Positions 31,747 to 38,852 of a DNA stretch of 64,000 bases are shown here, in pieces. This DNA is from Gluconobacter cadivus (GTDB lineage: Bacteria > Pseudomonadota > Alphaproteobacteria > Acetobacterales > Acetobacteraceae). The stretch spans positions 124,001 through 188,000 of the forward strand of contig NZ_JABCQI010000006.1 in NCBI RefSeq assembly GCF_015244745.1. The letters are read 5' to 3'. Numbering within the stretch: position 1 is the stretch's first letter; every line of letters begins with the position of its first letter. The position numbers and the translations under genes are program-made. Below the pieces are notes generated by a model that saw only the letters and a program-made list of their open reading frames with translations, made no database searches and was not told where the DNA came from.

Positions 31747-33222
31747 ATGCCTCCCGTCCACGGTTACACCTACCCGAACGTCTGCGACGATCCGGACCAG
31801 ACAGACGTCCTGCGGAACCGGATCGGCCTTCGCCGCCATTCCGAACTTCACCCTGAAGAATACCGCCGCACCAGCCACAGGATTCTGGAAATCCGGCTTG
31901 GAATGGGGCCATCCGGCTCTTTCGATGCCGACCACCTGAAGGCCATTCATCGGCATATCTTTCAGGACGTCTATGAATGGGCGGGCCACATGCGCCACGA
32001 AAGGCCGGTCGTGGACGGGGCACGGGTCGAACCGATCGGCTCCATGCGGAAAGGGTCAACAACCTTCCTGCCCGGCTCCCACATCGACATGGGGCTGACC
32101 GAGGCCTTCAAGCCCATCCGCGACCCGGACGTCCTGAAGACCTCCACGCCGGAGCAGTTTGCGGCCATCGCCGGCAAGGTTCTGAACGAACTCAATTACG
32201 TCCACCCGTTCCGGGAAGGCAACGGCAGAACGCAGGAGGCGTTTGTCGCGGAACTCGGCCGACACTACGGGCATAATGTGGACCTCTCCGTCATCACGAG
32301 ATCTCGGATGGTCTCCGCGTCCATTGCCGGCACGCAGGATCCGGACCATCCGGCCATGGCGGCCCTGCTGACGGACGCCAGTTCGCCCGCCCGCACCCGT
32401 GCTCTTAAGGAGCTGATGCAGGACATGGGCTCCGGTCCTGCCGCAAGGCCGCTGGATGACCTCGTCATCCGCACGGCCGCGCCTGGGGAAACTGTCTCGG
32501 GGATCTTCAAAACACGAACCAGCTTATCCGGTGCGTTTGAAACGCCTGACGGGATCGTGGCGGTGCCTGTCGCGGATCTGCGAAACGCTGTCCGAATGGA
32601 CGGCGGGTACACCATCACCGTGCAGTCGGATTTTTTGACGGCCTCTGCTGCTCCGATGCTTCGGCCCGTACCGCGTCCGGTCGTCCCGGCTGTCTTCGGG
32701 CCTGCGGAAGAGAAGCGCGAAAACGCGCTCCTGGCACAGGCCAAGGAAGAAGGCCTTAAGGCCGCCGCCTCTCTTCATGCGTTCTGGTCGGCCCCGCCTT
32801 CCCTCGTCTGCCGCGACATCGAGGCCGCTATCCGCCAGGAGGGCGGCGATGCAGCACAGGCCTTTACCGGCATGAAGGCCGGAGGCCGTCATGCGGCGCT
32901 CGGGAAAAAGATCGAAAAGGAACTGCGCCACAATCCGACCTTCGCGCGCGAGCTGGGCAAGGTGCAGAAGGACATGGCAGCCTATGGCGACAGTCGGGGA
33001 AAGGCCTTTGCGTTTGGGGCCGCTCACGGTCGGGAAACAGAAATCCTGACAGACCTGGCCGGGACGGATCGGGAGATCGCCCGCCATGCCAGCCGGACTC
33101 CCACTTCTGAACCGGGCCGCGCCCTGATTCAGACCCTGACCGGCCAGCCCGCCCTAACCGCCACAACGGACCCGGCAGACCGCCCGTCTCTTTCGTCTGC
33201 CCAAACACCCGGCCCCGGCTGA
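31747..33222 (+). CDS. Fic-domain toxin/effector with C-terminal BID-like region (VbhT-like)
   Basis: 491 aa. The Fic domain (about 20-215) has the core H153-P-F-R-E-G-N-G-R161-T-Q-E164. The canonical motif ends in Arg, so the second nucleotide-phosphate-binding Arg is Glu here. A middle OB/linker region follows, then a helical C-terminal region (about 330-460) that resembles BID secretion signals of Bep/VbhT proteins by helix pattern. VbhT-type proteins pass through conjugation systems and AMPylate targets such as gyrase. The BID call is tentative. The plus-strand gene faces the minus-strand leading region. Confidence 0.75.
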   Translation: MPPVHGYTYPNVCDDPDQTDVLRNRIGLRRHSELHPEEYRRTSHRILEIRLGMGPSGSFDADHLKAIHRHIFQDVYEWAGHMRHERPVVDGARVEPIGSMRKGSTTFLPGSHIDMGLTEAFKPIRDPDVLKTSTPEQFAAIAGKVLNELNYVHPFREGNGRTQEAFVAELGRHYGHNVDLSVITRSRMVSASIAGTQDPDHPAMAALLTDASSPARTRALKELMQDMGSGPAARPLDDLVIRTAAPGETVSGIFKTRTSLSGAFETPDGIVAVPVADLRNAVRMDGGYTITVQSDFLTASAAPMLRPVPRPVVPAVFGPAEEKRENALLAQAKEEGLKAAASLHAFWSAPPSLVCRDIEAAIRQEGGDAAQAFTGMKAGGRHAALGKKIEKELRHNPTFARELGKVQKDMAAYGDSRGKAFAFGAAHGRETEILTDLAGTDREIARHASRTPTSEPGRALIQTLTGQPALTATTDPADRPSLSSAQTPGPG

Positions 33223-33231
33223 TCGCCCCCG

Positions 33232-33395
33232 GTTTTCCTAGACCCATCCTGCCTGTGCGGCGAGCACACTGACGGCGACGAAAGAGGAATGGAGGTGGCG
33301 TTTTCCTGAGCCCATCCTGCCACCGGCCAAGACGGGCGACGGGACAGGCCGTCGTCGGAAAAGAACGCGGGTGAACGAACCCTTCAGGGCCGCCC
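33232..33395. repeat. Leading-region repeat, copy A (internally deleted)
   Basis: 164 bp. It starts GTTTTCCTAGACCCATCC and has the second GTTTTCCTGAGCCCATCC about 70 bp on. It then skips the middle found in copies B and C and ends in the GTGAACGAACCCTTCAGGG block shared with copy C. It lies between the fic 3' end and the stop of the minus-strand gene 33398-34111. Confidence 0.85.
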
Positions 33396-33397
33396 GG

Positions 33398-34111
33398 TTA
33401 AAGGAGCCGTTCACGGATGATTTTTCCGGCGAGTTCGATGGACTCATTGCTGTTGAGGCCACCCGCACTGGTGAGATGCGGGATCACGGCGAGAGGCGTC
33501 TCTCCGGGATAGAGCCTGATGCGTTTTGTGTGGTTTCCGACCTTGAACTCCGCGAGTTCACACTTGATTTCTGGTTCGGATGCGATGCTCACGAAATCTC
33601 GCTCGTGTGTTACGCCGACGCCAATAAACAGTTTTGGTCTATGCTCCTTGACCTGCGCTCTCATTGTCTTGAAGCAAACATTTCTGACATATGCGATGTA
33701 ATCGGCCTTGCTTGCGAAGCCTGTACGCTCCTGCGCTTCAGCGGACCATGTATCGACGGTCAGGCAGTTTTCCGGGAAGAGGTTTGTGAGCATGTAGCCG
33801 CAGTCTGGAGACGCGAAAATGCTTCTTTCTTTTGCAAACTCGAAGGCTTCGCTGATGGGATAACCCTCGATGCAACAAAGCAGCTTGTGGGCTTTTCGAT
33901 TGTATCCTCCGGGGTATCCCCATTGCTTTTCGACTGAAAAACCTTCTTCCGCGACCAGGGCGGGATTTGTATTTTCGGAATCACCAAACTCAATGCCACA
34001 GAGCCAGGTGGAAGGCTTTTCAGCACTTCCAATATCTCCCGGCCCATCAAACCGGTAGTCGTCCAGCCTCATCGTGTGACCTTTAACGAACGACGCATTT
34101 CTTGAAAGCAT
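33398..34111 (-). CDS. Leading-region protein of unknown function
   Basis: 237 aa from ATG 34111 (AGAGAGG 5 nt upstream); ATG 34072 (M-R-L-D-D-Y) is an alternative with AAAGG 8 nt upstream. Soluble alpha/beta pattern with T-W-L-C-G-I-E-F-G near the start, P-K-L-F-I-G-V-G-V in the middle and V-I-P-H-L-T-S-A-G-G-L-N near the end. The spacing is faintly reminiscent of uracil-DNA-glycosylase-fold proteins, which I would not assert. It has a repeat R2 upstream and repeat A downstream, in the set of minus-strand genes predicted to enter the recipient first. Confidence 0.6.
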   Translation of the reverse strand: MLSRNASFVKGHTMRLDDYRFDGPGDIGSAEKPSTWLCGIEFGDSENTNPALVAEEGFSVEKQWGYPGGYNRKAHKLLCCIEGYPISEAFEFAKERSIFASPDCGYMLTNLFPENCLTVDTWSAEAQERTGFASKADYIAYVRNVCFKTMRAQVKEHRPKLFIGVGVTHERDFVSIASEPEIKCELAEFKVGNHTKRIRLYPGETPLAVIPHLTSAGGLNSNESIELAGKIIRERLL

Positions 34112-34198
34112 TATGGCCTCTCTGGAAGTAACTTCGTTCGAGACTAGGAAACCGCGTTGAGGGAGGCAATTCTACCCTTGCCTCTTTCGATTGCCTTA

Positions 34199-34265
34199 GC
34201 GCAGCCCCCTGTGGGGGGCGAGCACTGGGGGCATCACACTCCGCGCCGACTAGGCGCGTCCGCCT
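34199..34265. repeat. R2 repeat, copy 1
   Basis: 67 bp, nearly identical to 35921-35988. It holds two hairpins: CCCCC-TGT-GGGGG and GCGCC-GACTA-GGCGC. It lies 88 nt upstream (minus-strand sense) of the gene starting at 34111. The bases 34266-34386 up to the next gene hold nothing I recognise. Confidence 0.85.
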
Positions 34266-34386
34266 TTGCGGGAAAAACCGAGAGGGGGACACCAGAGGGC
34301 GGACGGGAGAAGAGGCCGAGGGCAGAGCCGAGGCCGTCAGCGCGGCCCCGGTTAGTGGCCGGACCTGCTGGCCCGGCTTGTGGGGG

Positions 34387-35055
34387 TTAGAGAACGGCCC
34401 CCCACTGTGCGGCGCGGACGTTCTCGGTGAGGCTGCGGGCGTTGTCCTTGACGTAAGGCTTCCAGTCTTCCCCGATCAGTTCGCGGTAGGCGTCACATGC
34501 GCCCTGAGCCAGGACGGCGAGCGCGTAAGCCTTGGGAGCCTGCTGTGCAGCGAAACGGACGGCCCGATCTACGCGGTTTTCCCCGCCGTCGATGCCTTGG
34601 CGGTCTTCGTCGCGGCTTTCGTTGCTGAAAGAGTTCTGTTCGTCGCGGGCAATCTGGCGCTTGTTCTCGTAGAAGTTGGCGGCCCCATAGGCAGAGCGGA
34701 TCAAGCCGTCCACGATGCGGCCAAGGTGCATTTCCATGGCCTTGAAATTGCGCTCGCCCCGGAAGTCTGTGACGACAAGCACGTCCTCAAGAAGCGTGTA
34801 CTGGTCGCGGATCATGCTCAAACCGGCCCCCATCAGCTCGTCATAATCGCCAGCCTCGAAACCGAAATGCTGAACAATGGCGGAAATCTTGTCATCATTG
34901 GGGGCGAGACGGAGAACGTCCGCCAGCGTGGGGGAGGCAATGGCCTTGGTGCGCTCGCGGGCTTCGTTGAAACGGCGGACGGCGGCGGGGCTGGCCTTGT
35001 TTGCAGCCTTGCGGTTCTGGGCCTTCGGTGCGATTGTGGTTGCTGCGTCGGACAT
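34387..35055 (-). CDS. Leading-region protein of unknown function
   Basis: 222 aa from ATG 35055 (AAGGTGAG about 9 nt upstream). The N-terminus is basic and Ala-rich, then a mainly helical body containing S-A-I-V-Q-H-F-G-F-E-A-G-D-Y-D-E-L and T-L-L-E-D-V-L-V-V-T-D-F-R-G-E-R-N. It has no Cys, signal or membrane segment. An AT-rich stretch (35140-35268) and then repeat B lie upstream. That arrangement is the same as for ssb behind repeat C. Function unknown; possible anti-defence or establishment role by position. Confidence 0.65.
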   Translation of the reverse strand: MSDAATTIAPKAQNRKAANKASPAAVRRFNEARERTKAIASPTLADVLRLAPNDDKISAIVQHFGFEAGDYDELMGAGLSMIRDQYTLLEDVLVVTDFRGERNFKAMEMHLGRIVDGLIRSAYGAANFYENKRQIARDEQNSFSNESRDEDRQGIDGGENRVDRAVRFAAQQAPKAYALAVLAQGACDAYRELIGEDWKPYVKDNARSLTENVRAAQWGAVL

Positions 35056-35268
35056 GAAACTCACCTTTTCTAGTCTAGCGAAGTCCCGTTCGGTGCTAGA
35101 ACACCGTTCGGGGCGCTTTGTCTTGAGGGGCAATCCCTTTCGACAAGTAAAAGATAGCCTTTCTGGCCTTTCATGACAAGAGAAAAAGCACGAAAAACCG
35201 CTATAAAACGCGCTTTATTTTTGCGTGACAAGTAAAAAGATTTCTTGATTACTTTATTAATACCTGTC

Positions 35269-35694
35269 GTTTTCCTAGACCCATCCTGCCCGTGCGGCGA
35301 GCACATTGACGGCGACGAGAGTGGAACGACAGTGGCGTTTTCCTGAGCCCATCCTGCCACCGGCCAAGACGGTCGACGGGACAGGCCGTCAAGCCCGGAG
35401 CGTCCTGAGCAAGGGTGGCTGGCCTGCGGCTGATGCGGGGTCGCGTGCGGCCCTGCAGCAGACGCGGGCCTGACACCTGCCGCCGAGGGTCGCGCAGTGG
35501 CTTTACGGACTGGCACGGCGACTGTCAGACTGAACGCTGGATGCGAGGCCGCCGTCGTGGAACGGCCCTCCCGGGCGGTCCTTCAGGACCGTTCGGGAGG
35601 GACGAGGAGCCGTCTCACGGTCGAACGTGCCAGACCAGGACCGTCCGTTCAGGAAAAAGAACGCGGGTGAACCGTTACCCGGATGGGCCGCCCC
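35269..35694. repeat. Leading-region repeat, copy B
   Basis: About 426 bp. It contains the paired GTTTTCCTAGACCCATCC / GTTTTCCTGAGCCCATCC blocks, a long stem-loop (3' arm CCCTGCAGCAGACGC), GACTGTCAGACTGAACGC, and a strong hairpin CCCTCCCG ... CGGTCC-TTCA-GGACCG ... CGGGAGGG (about 35567-35605). It lies upstream of the minus-strand gene starting at 35055, with an AT-rich stretch between. Confidence 0.88.
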
Positions 35695-35713
35695 GACCCT
35701 TCTTCTGTTTTTT

Positions 35714-35890
35714 CTACCTACGGCCCTGATTTGCACCGGAACAGTCCCGCGTCAGGAAGAACACACCCCCACCCACGGCAAGCACCAGCAGGCCTCCCCG
35801 GACTGGATGCAAAAAGCCCTGCCAGATCAGGAGAAGAACGGCTGCCTGAATACTCAGTGCAACAATGCGGATTATGGTTTGTCGTGACAT
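35714..35890 (-). CDS. 58-residue membrane protein
   Basis: ATG at 35890: M-S-R-Q-T-I-I-R-I-V then two membrane segments (A-L-S-I-Q-A-A-V-L-L-L-I-W and G-L-L-V-L-A-V-G-G-G-V-F-F-L) separated by H-P-V-R-G, with a short charged tail. It lies between R2 copy 2 (upstream) and repeat B. The hydrophobic pattern and clean boundaries support a real gene, although no strong Shine-Dalgarno is visible. Function unknown; a small membrane protein of the leading region. Confidence 0.5.
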   Translation of the reverse strand: MSRQTIIRIVALSIQAAVLLLIWQGFLHPVRGGLLVLAVGGGVFFLTRDCSGANQGRR

Positions 35891-35920
35891 GAGCGCAGTC
35901 TAGCTCTTTCCGCTGCCCTG

Positions 35921-35988
35921 GCGCAGTCCCCCTGTGGGGGGCGAGCACTGGGGGCATCACACTTCGCGCCGACGAGGCGCGTCCGCCT
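35921..35988. repeat. R2 repeat, copy 2
   Basis: 68 bp partner of 34199-34265, with the same two hairpins (CCCCC-TGT-GGGGG, GCGCC-GACGA-GGCGC). The loop base changes, the stems do not. It lies 31 nt upstream of the 58-residue ORF start at 35890. Confidence 0.85.
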
Positions 35989-36009
35989 GACTAAATCGGG
36001 CGAGCGGAC

Positions 36010-36032
36010 AAAAAAAGCGGCCCGGAGGCCGC
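36010..36032 (-). terminator. Intrinsic terminator of the ssb/micro-ORF operon
   Basis: On the minus strand GCGGCC-TCCG-GGCCGC is followed by a T7 run (36010-36016). It follows the stop of the 41-residue ORF by 9 nt. Confidence 0.88.
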
Positions 36033-36041
36033 CTGTCCGTG

Positions 36042-36167
36042 TCACTGATGGGACGTTCGCAACTTTGCGAGCCGGGTGGCAATCGGTCCGATCGCAAGCC
36101 CCAGACCGATGGTGAAAACAGCGGCAGGAAGAAGAATAAACAGGATACTCTGAGTCACGTTATCCAT
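36042..36167 (-). CDS. 41-residue membrane micro-protein
   Basis: M-D-N-V-T-Q-S-I-L-F-I-L-L-P-A-A-V-F then T-I-G-L-G-L-A-I-G-P and a basic tail R-L-A-K-L-R. GGAGGCG lies about 9 nt before the ATG, and a strong terminator follows 9 nt after the stop. Its start overlaps the end of the 37-codon ORF (AATGGATAA). One membrane segment. Good candidate for a real small protein. Confidence 0.6.
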   Translation of the reverse strand: MDNVTQSILFILLPAAVFTIGLGLAIGPIATRLAKLRTSHQ

Positions 36168-36273
36168 TGGTTTTCGCCTCCGTCTTGTCCTCAGGATAAG
36201 GGATATAGGCCAGAAAAGTCAAAGAAATTGCCTCACGCGCCGCACCCAGAAAAAAGCAGGTGACGGCACGCAT
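36160..36273 (-). CDS. 37-residue micro-ORF
   Basis: Starts M-R-A-V-T-C-F-F-L-G and ends in D-K-T-E-A-K-T-N-G, with its stop overlapping the start of the next membrane micro-ORF. The overlap suggests translational coupling. No good RBS is visible, so it may be a remnant rather than a gene. Confidence 0.35.
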   Translation of the reverse strand: MRAVTCFFLGAAREAISLTFLAYIPYPEDKTEAKTNG

Positions 36274-36308
36274 GGGGGTCAACGGTCCTGTCCCGGAGAT
36301 GAGTGGGG

Positions 36309-36437
36309 TCACGATGCCGAGCCCCACGCGCTGAGGGCGAATGTCTGAAGGACGCTGGCAATCGCCTTGTAGCGGTCTTCCTTGTGTTTAGAGCGCTGCG
36401 GTGGGGGTAGCAGCGCCATGAGGCGGTCTTTGTTCAT
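36309..36437 (-). CDS. 42-residue micro-ORF downstream of ssb
   Basis: M-N-K-D-R-L-M-A-L-L-P-P-P-Q then basic K-H-K-E-D-R-Y-K and a helix A-I-A-S-V-L-Q-T-F. The start lies 28 nt after the ssb stop. The composition looks protein-like, but there is no strong RBS. Possibly part of an ssb-associated operon ending at 36010. Confidence 0.4.
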   Translation of the reverse strand: MNKDRLMALLPPPQRSKHKEDRYKAIASVLQTFALSAWGSAS

Positions 36438-36465
36438 CTTACGCTATGCCCCTTCCCCCCGGCAC

Positions 36466-36960
36466 TCAAAATGGAATTTCGTCATCGAGGTCGTTCCCGC
36501 CCGGTGCGTCCCAGCCCGCATTGCGGTTTCCGTTGCCAGACGATCCCCCAGACCGGCCGCCACCGTTTCCACCAGCAAAGCCGGCATCGCCCTCATCGCC
36601 ATTGCCTCGGTTGCTGTCGATCAGCACCAGCTCACCCCGGAAACGGTCAACGACGACCTCTGTGGTGTAGTGCTCCTGACCACCCTGATCGGTCCATTTG
36701 CGGGTGCGGAGTTCGCCTTCGATATAGACCTTGCGGCCTTTGCGGAGGAACCGCTCCGCCACGTCACCAGCCCGCTCATTGAAGATGACGACACGGTGCC
36801 ATTCGGTACGCTCACGGCGCTCCCCGCTCTGCCGGTCGTTCCAGGTGTCGGACGTGGCCAGAGGGAAACTCACGATCTTGGACCCGGACTGCGTATTGCG
36901 GACTTCCGGGTCTTTACCAAGGTTGCCAACGAGAATGACTTTGTTAACAGAACCGGCCAT
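36466..36960 (-). CDS. ssb: Single-stranded DNA-binding protein (SSB)
   Basis: 164 aa from ATG 36960 (GGAGG 6 nt upstream). The OB fold spans about 3-110 with V-N-K-V-I-L-V-G-N-L-G-K-D-P-E, W-H-R-V-V-I-F-N and Y-I-E-G-E-L-R-T-R-K-W. A Gly/Asn-rich linker follows, then the conserved acidic tip D-D-E-I-P-F. Plasmid SSBs coat entering DNA and can dampen SOS and some defences in the recipient. It lies downstream of repeat C with an AT-rich promoter-like stretch (37020-37140). First gene of a small operon. Confidence 0.95.
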   Translation of the reverse strand: MAGSVNKVILVGNLGKDPEVRNTQSGSKIVSFPLATSDTWNDRQSGERRERTEWHRVVIFNERAGDVAERFLRKGRKVYIEGELRTRKWTDQGGQEHYTTEVVVDRFRGELVLIDSNRGNGDEGDAGFAGGNGGGRSGGSSGNGNRNAGWDAPGGNDLDDEIPF

Positions 36961-37146
36961 GAGAACCTCCAAGAATTAAGGAACGTATCAACTGGACTGT
37001 TTCGGCGTTATTGCCTTCGTCCATGAATAGATATTAGGTTTTTACTTTATCGCAGTCAACAAAAACCGCAGGAAACCGCCGTTTTTGAGAAAATAAATCT
37101 TCAATAATTGACGATTTACTTGTTGAATACTTAATGGATATTTGAT

Positions 37147-37680
37147 GTTTTCCTAGACCCATCCTGCCCGTGCGGCGAGCACACTGACGGCGACGAAAGA
37201 GGAATGGAGGTGGCGTTTTCCTGAGCCCATCCTGCCACCGGCCAAGACGGGCGACGGGACAGGCCGTCAAGCCCGGAGCGTCCTGAGCAAGGGAGGCAGG
37301 TTTGCGTCTGCTGCAGGGTCGCGCGCGGCCCTGCAGCAGACGCGGGCCTGACACCTGAAGCCGAGGGATGTGCAGTGGCTTTACGGACTGGCACGGCGAC
37401 TGTCAGACTGAACGCTGGATGCGAGGCCACCTCCATGGAACGTGCCTCCCCGGACGGTCCGCAGGACGGGCCGGGGAGGTTGAGGAGCCGTCTCACGAAC
37501 CGATCCCCAGACCAGGGCCGACCGTTATTGGAAAAGGATGCGGGTGAACCGTTACCCGGAAGGGCCGAGACGCAGGGTCCAGACGCACGGTTGAGGGCGG
37601 CTGGACCCTGTGGCTCGGTCGAACTTGGCGACGCAGGAGCCTAGTAAGATAGAGTGAACGAACCCTTCAGGGCCGCCCCC
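37147..37680. repeat. Leading-region repeat, copy C (longest)
   Basis: About 534 bp. It has the paired GTTTTCCT...CCCATCCTGCC blocks about 75 bp apart. A perfect 15-bp stem, GCGTCTGCTGCAGGG / CCCTGCAGCAGACGC (37304-37318, 37329-37343), follows. Then come GACTGTCAGACTGAACGC, a hairpin CCTCCCCGG ... CCGGGGAGG (about 37446-37479) and the terminal GTGAACGAACCC block. It lies just upstream of ssb in minus-strand sense. Confidence 0.88.
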
Positions 37681-37701
37681 AATCCTCTTTTCGCCTACCC
37701 T

Positions 37702-38526
37702 TCAAATCACCCACGGGTCAGTCTCGAAGAAAGAAAACATACTATCCCCTCTCTCCCCCTCTGCTTTCTTCATTTTCCTTCTCAAAACTCTGCGCTCCTG
37801 GCGCGCTTTCCGCCTCTTCTTTTCGTGGGCCTTCCAGCAGCCCCGCAGGACAGCCCGCAGCTCCGGACACGAGGCACTGATCTGTCCATAGGACTGACGC
37901 CGAAACCGGGCGACGCCACCGAACCGGTCGATCCCTGTCAGCAGGGTGCTCCTGCCGATCTCCGGATAGAAGATCACGCCGAGGCCATCCTGCGCATCGG
38001 GTGTCGAGGGCGGGCGGAGAAAGAGGGTGGCGAAGCCGTCCGTTGTCTCAACCCATCCCGGCACCGGCCCTACCAGTCGGCGCAAAGGCATCAGGTCAAA
38101 GTCAGGGCAGTTCTCGGCTACGGCGGGCGCGAGAGGCGCAGACCTGTGCCAGAAGCTGGCGCTACAGCCCGCCCAGTCTCTCGAAGGATCCGTTGGAAAC
38201 AGGATCGAGAAAACGGTGATGAGGTCTGCTTCATACACGAGCTGACCGCCCTGCCATTTGGCAAAGCCCGGATCATCGAAGCTGTCGAAATACTCCATGC
38301 CCCGGATACTGACGTCCGGATAGTCGTCGGACAGCCCGTGACCGTGCCCGAGGAAGGACGTGCCGATCCCGTTTTCGAGGGTCATCACCAGCGTGGTGTC
38401 GTTCTCCCACGCCATCTGGCTTGGTGCACAGGTCCGGTAGGCGCGCTCTTCCGCGATCTGGCGCAGACGGTCCTGCGGGGCGGTGAGCGTAAAGACTGTT
38501 GTGACGGGACTAGCCACGAGAAGCAT
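37702..38526 (-). CDS. Leading-region protein of unknown function
   Basis: 274 aa from ATG 38526 (M-L-L-V-A-S-P-V); 18 more residues are possible upstream. Soluble with many aromatic and acidic residues (E-Y-F-D-S-F-D-D-P-G-F-A-K-W-Q-G-G, W-V-E-T-T-D-G-F-A-T-L-F). The C-terminal 50 residues are strongly basic (K-K-R-R-K-A-R-Q-E-R-R-V-L-R-R-K-M-K-K), suggesting nucleic-acid contact. A cloverleaf-like hairpin cluster lies directly upstream. I do not recognise the family. Confidence 0.6.
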   Translation of the reverse strand: MLLVASPVTTVFTLTAPQDRLRQIAEERAYRTCAPSQMAWENDTTLVMTLENGIGTSFLGHGHGLSDDYPDVSIRGMEYFDSFDDPGFAKWQGGQLVYEADLITVFSILFPTDPSRDWAGCSASFWHRSAPLAPAVAENCPDFDLMPLRRLVGPVPGWVETTDGFATLFLRPPSTPDAQDGLGVIFYPEIGRSTLLTGIDRFGGVARFRRQSYGQISASCPELRAVLRGCWKAHEKKRRKARQERRVLRRKMKKAEGERGDSMFSFFETDPWVI

Positions 38527-38576
38527 CCTTTTTCTCTTTTCAGATGCTTTCCCGCAGGCGCAGACGGCTGGACGGG

Positions 38577-38624
38577 ACAATGGCGCGCCCTCAGGGCGCG
38601 GGCCGCGTGCGGCCGAACCATTGT
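38577..38624. repeat. Cloverleaf-like hairpin cluster
   Basis: Outer stem ACAATGG / CCATTGT (38577-38583, 38618-38624) encloses two perfect hairpins, CGCGCCC-TCA-GGGCGCG (38584-38600) and GGCCGC-GT-GCGGCC (38601-38614). It lies about 50 nt upstream of the gene start at 38526. The remaining 38625-38852 contains further GC-rich arms and an AT-rich stretch near 38660-38680, but no gene. Confidence 0.7.
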
Positions 38625-38852
38625 GGCGGCCGGACGGCCTGTGGCGCGTCTTCCCTGTTTTTTCTTATTTACAAAGTGCGCGTCCGAGGAGTGTACGATT
38701 GACGGCTGCTTACGCCTACATCTCGGACGTGTGGGGCGTGGCTCAGCGCCTCCCCAAAGCAGACGTCGCCCGTTGCACGCGACGACGGGTCTGCTTGAAT
38801 CCCGGTGCAGCTCAAACTCATTTTCGGGCAGGCCCTAAGAGGGTTCGTTCAG

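Noticed and set aside
35070-37496. Open minus-strand frames running through repeats B and C with similar peptides
   Set aside because: The frames are open because the DNA is GC-rich and repeated; peptides are Pro/Ser/Arg-rich, have no RBS and shift freely relative to flanks. The conserved feature is the hairpins.
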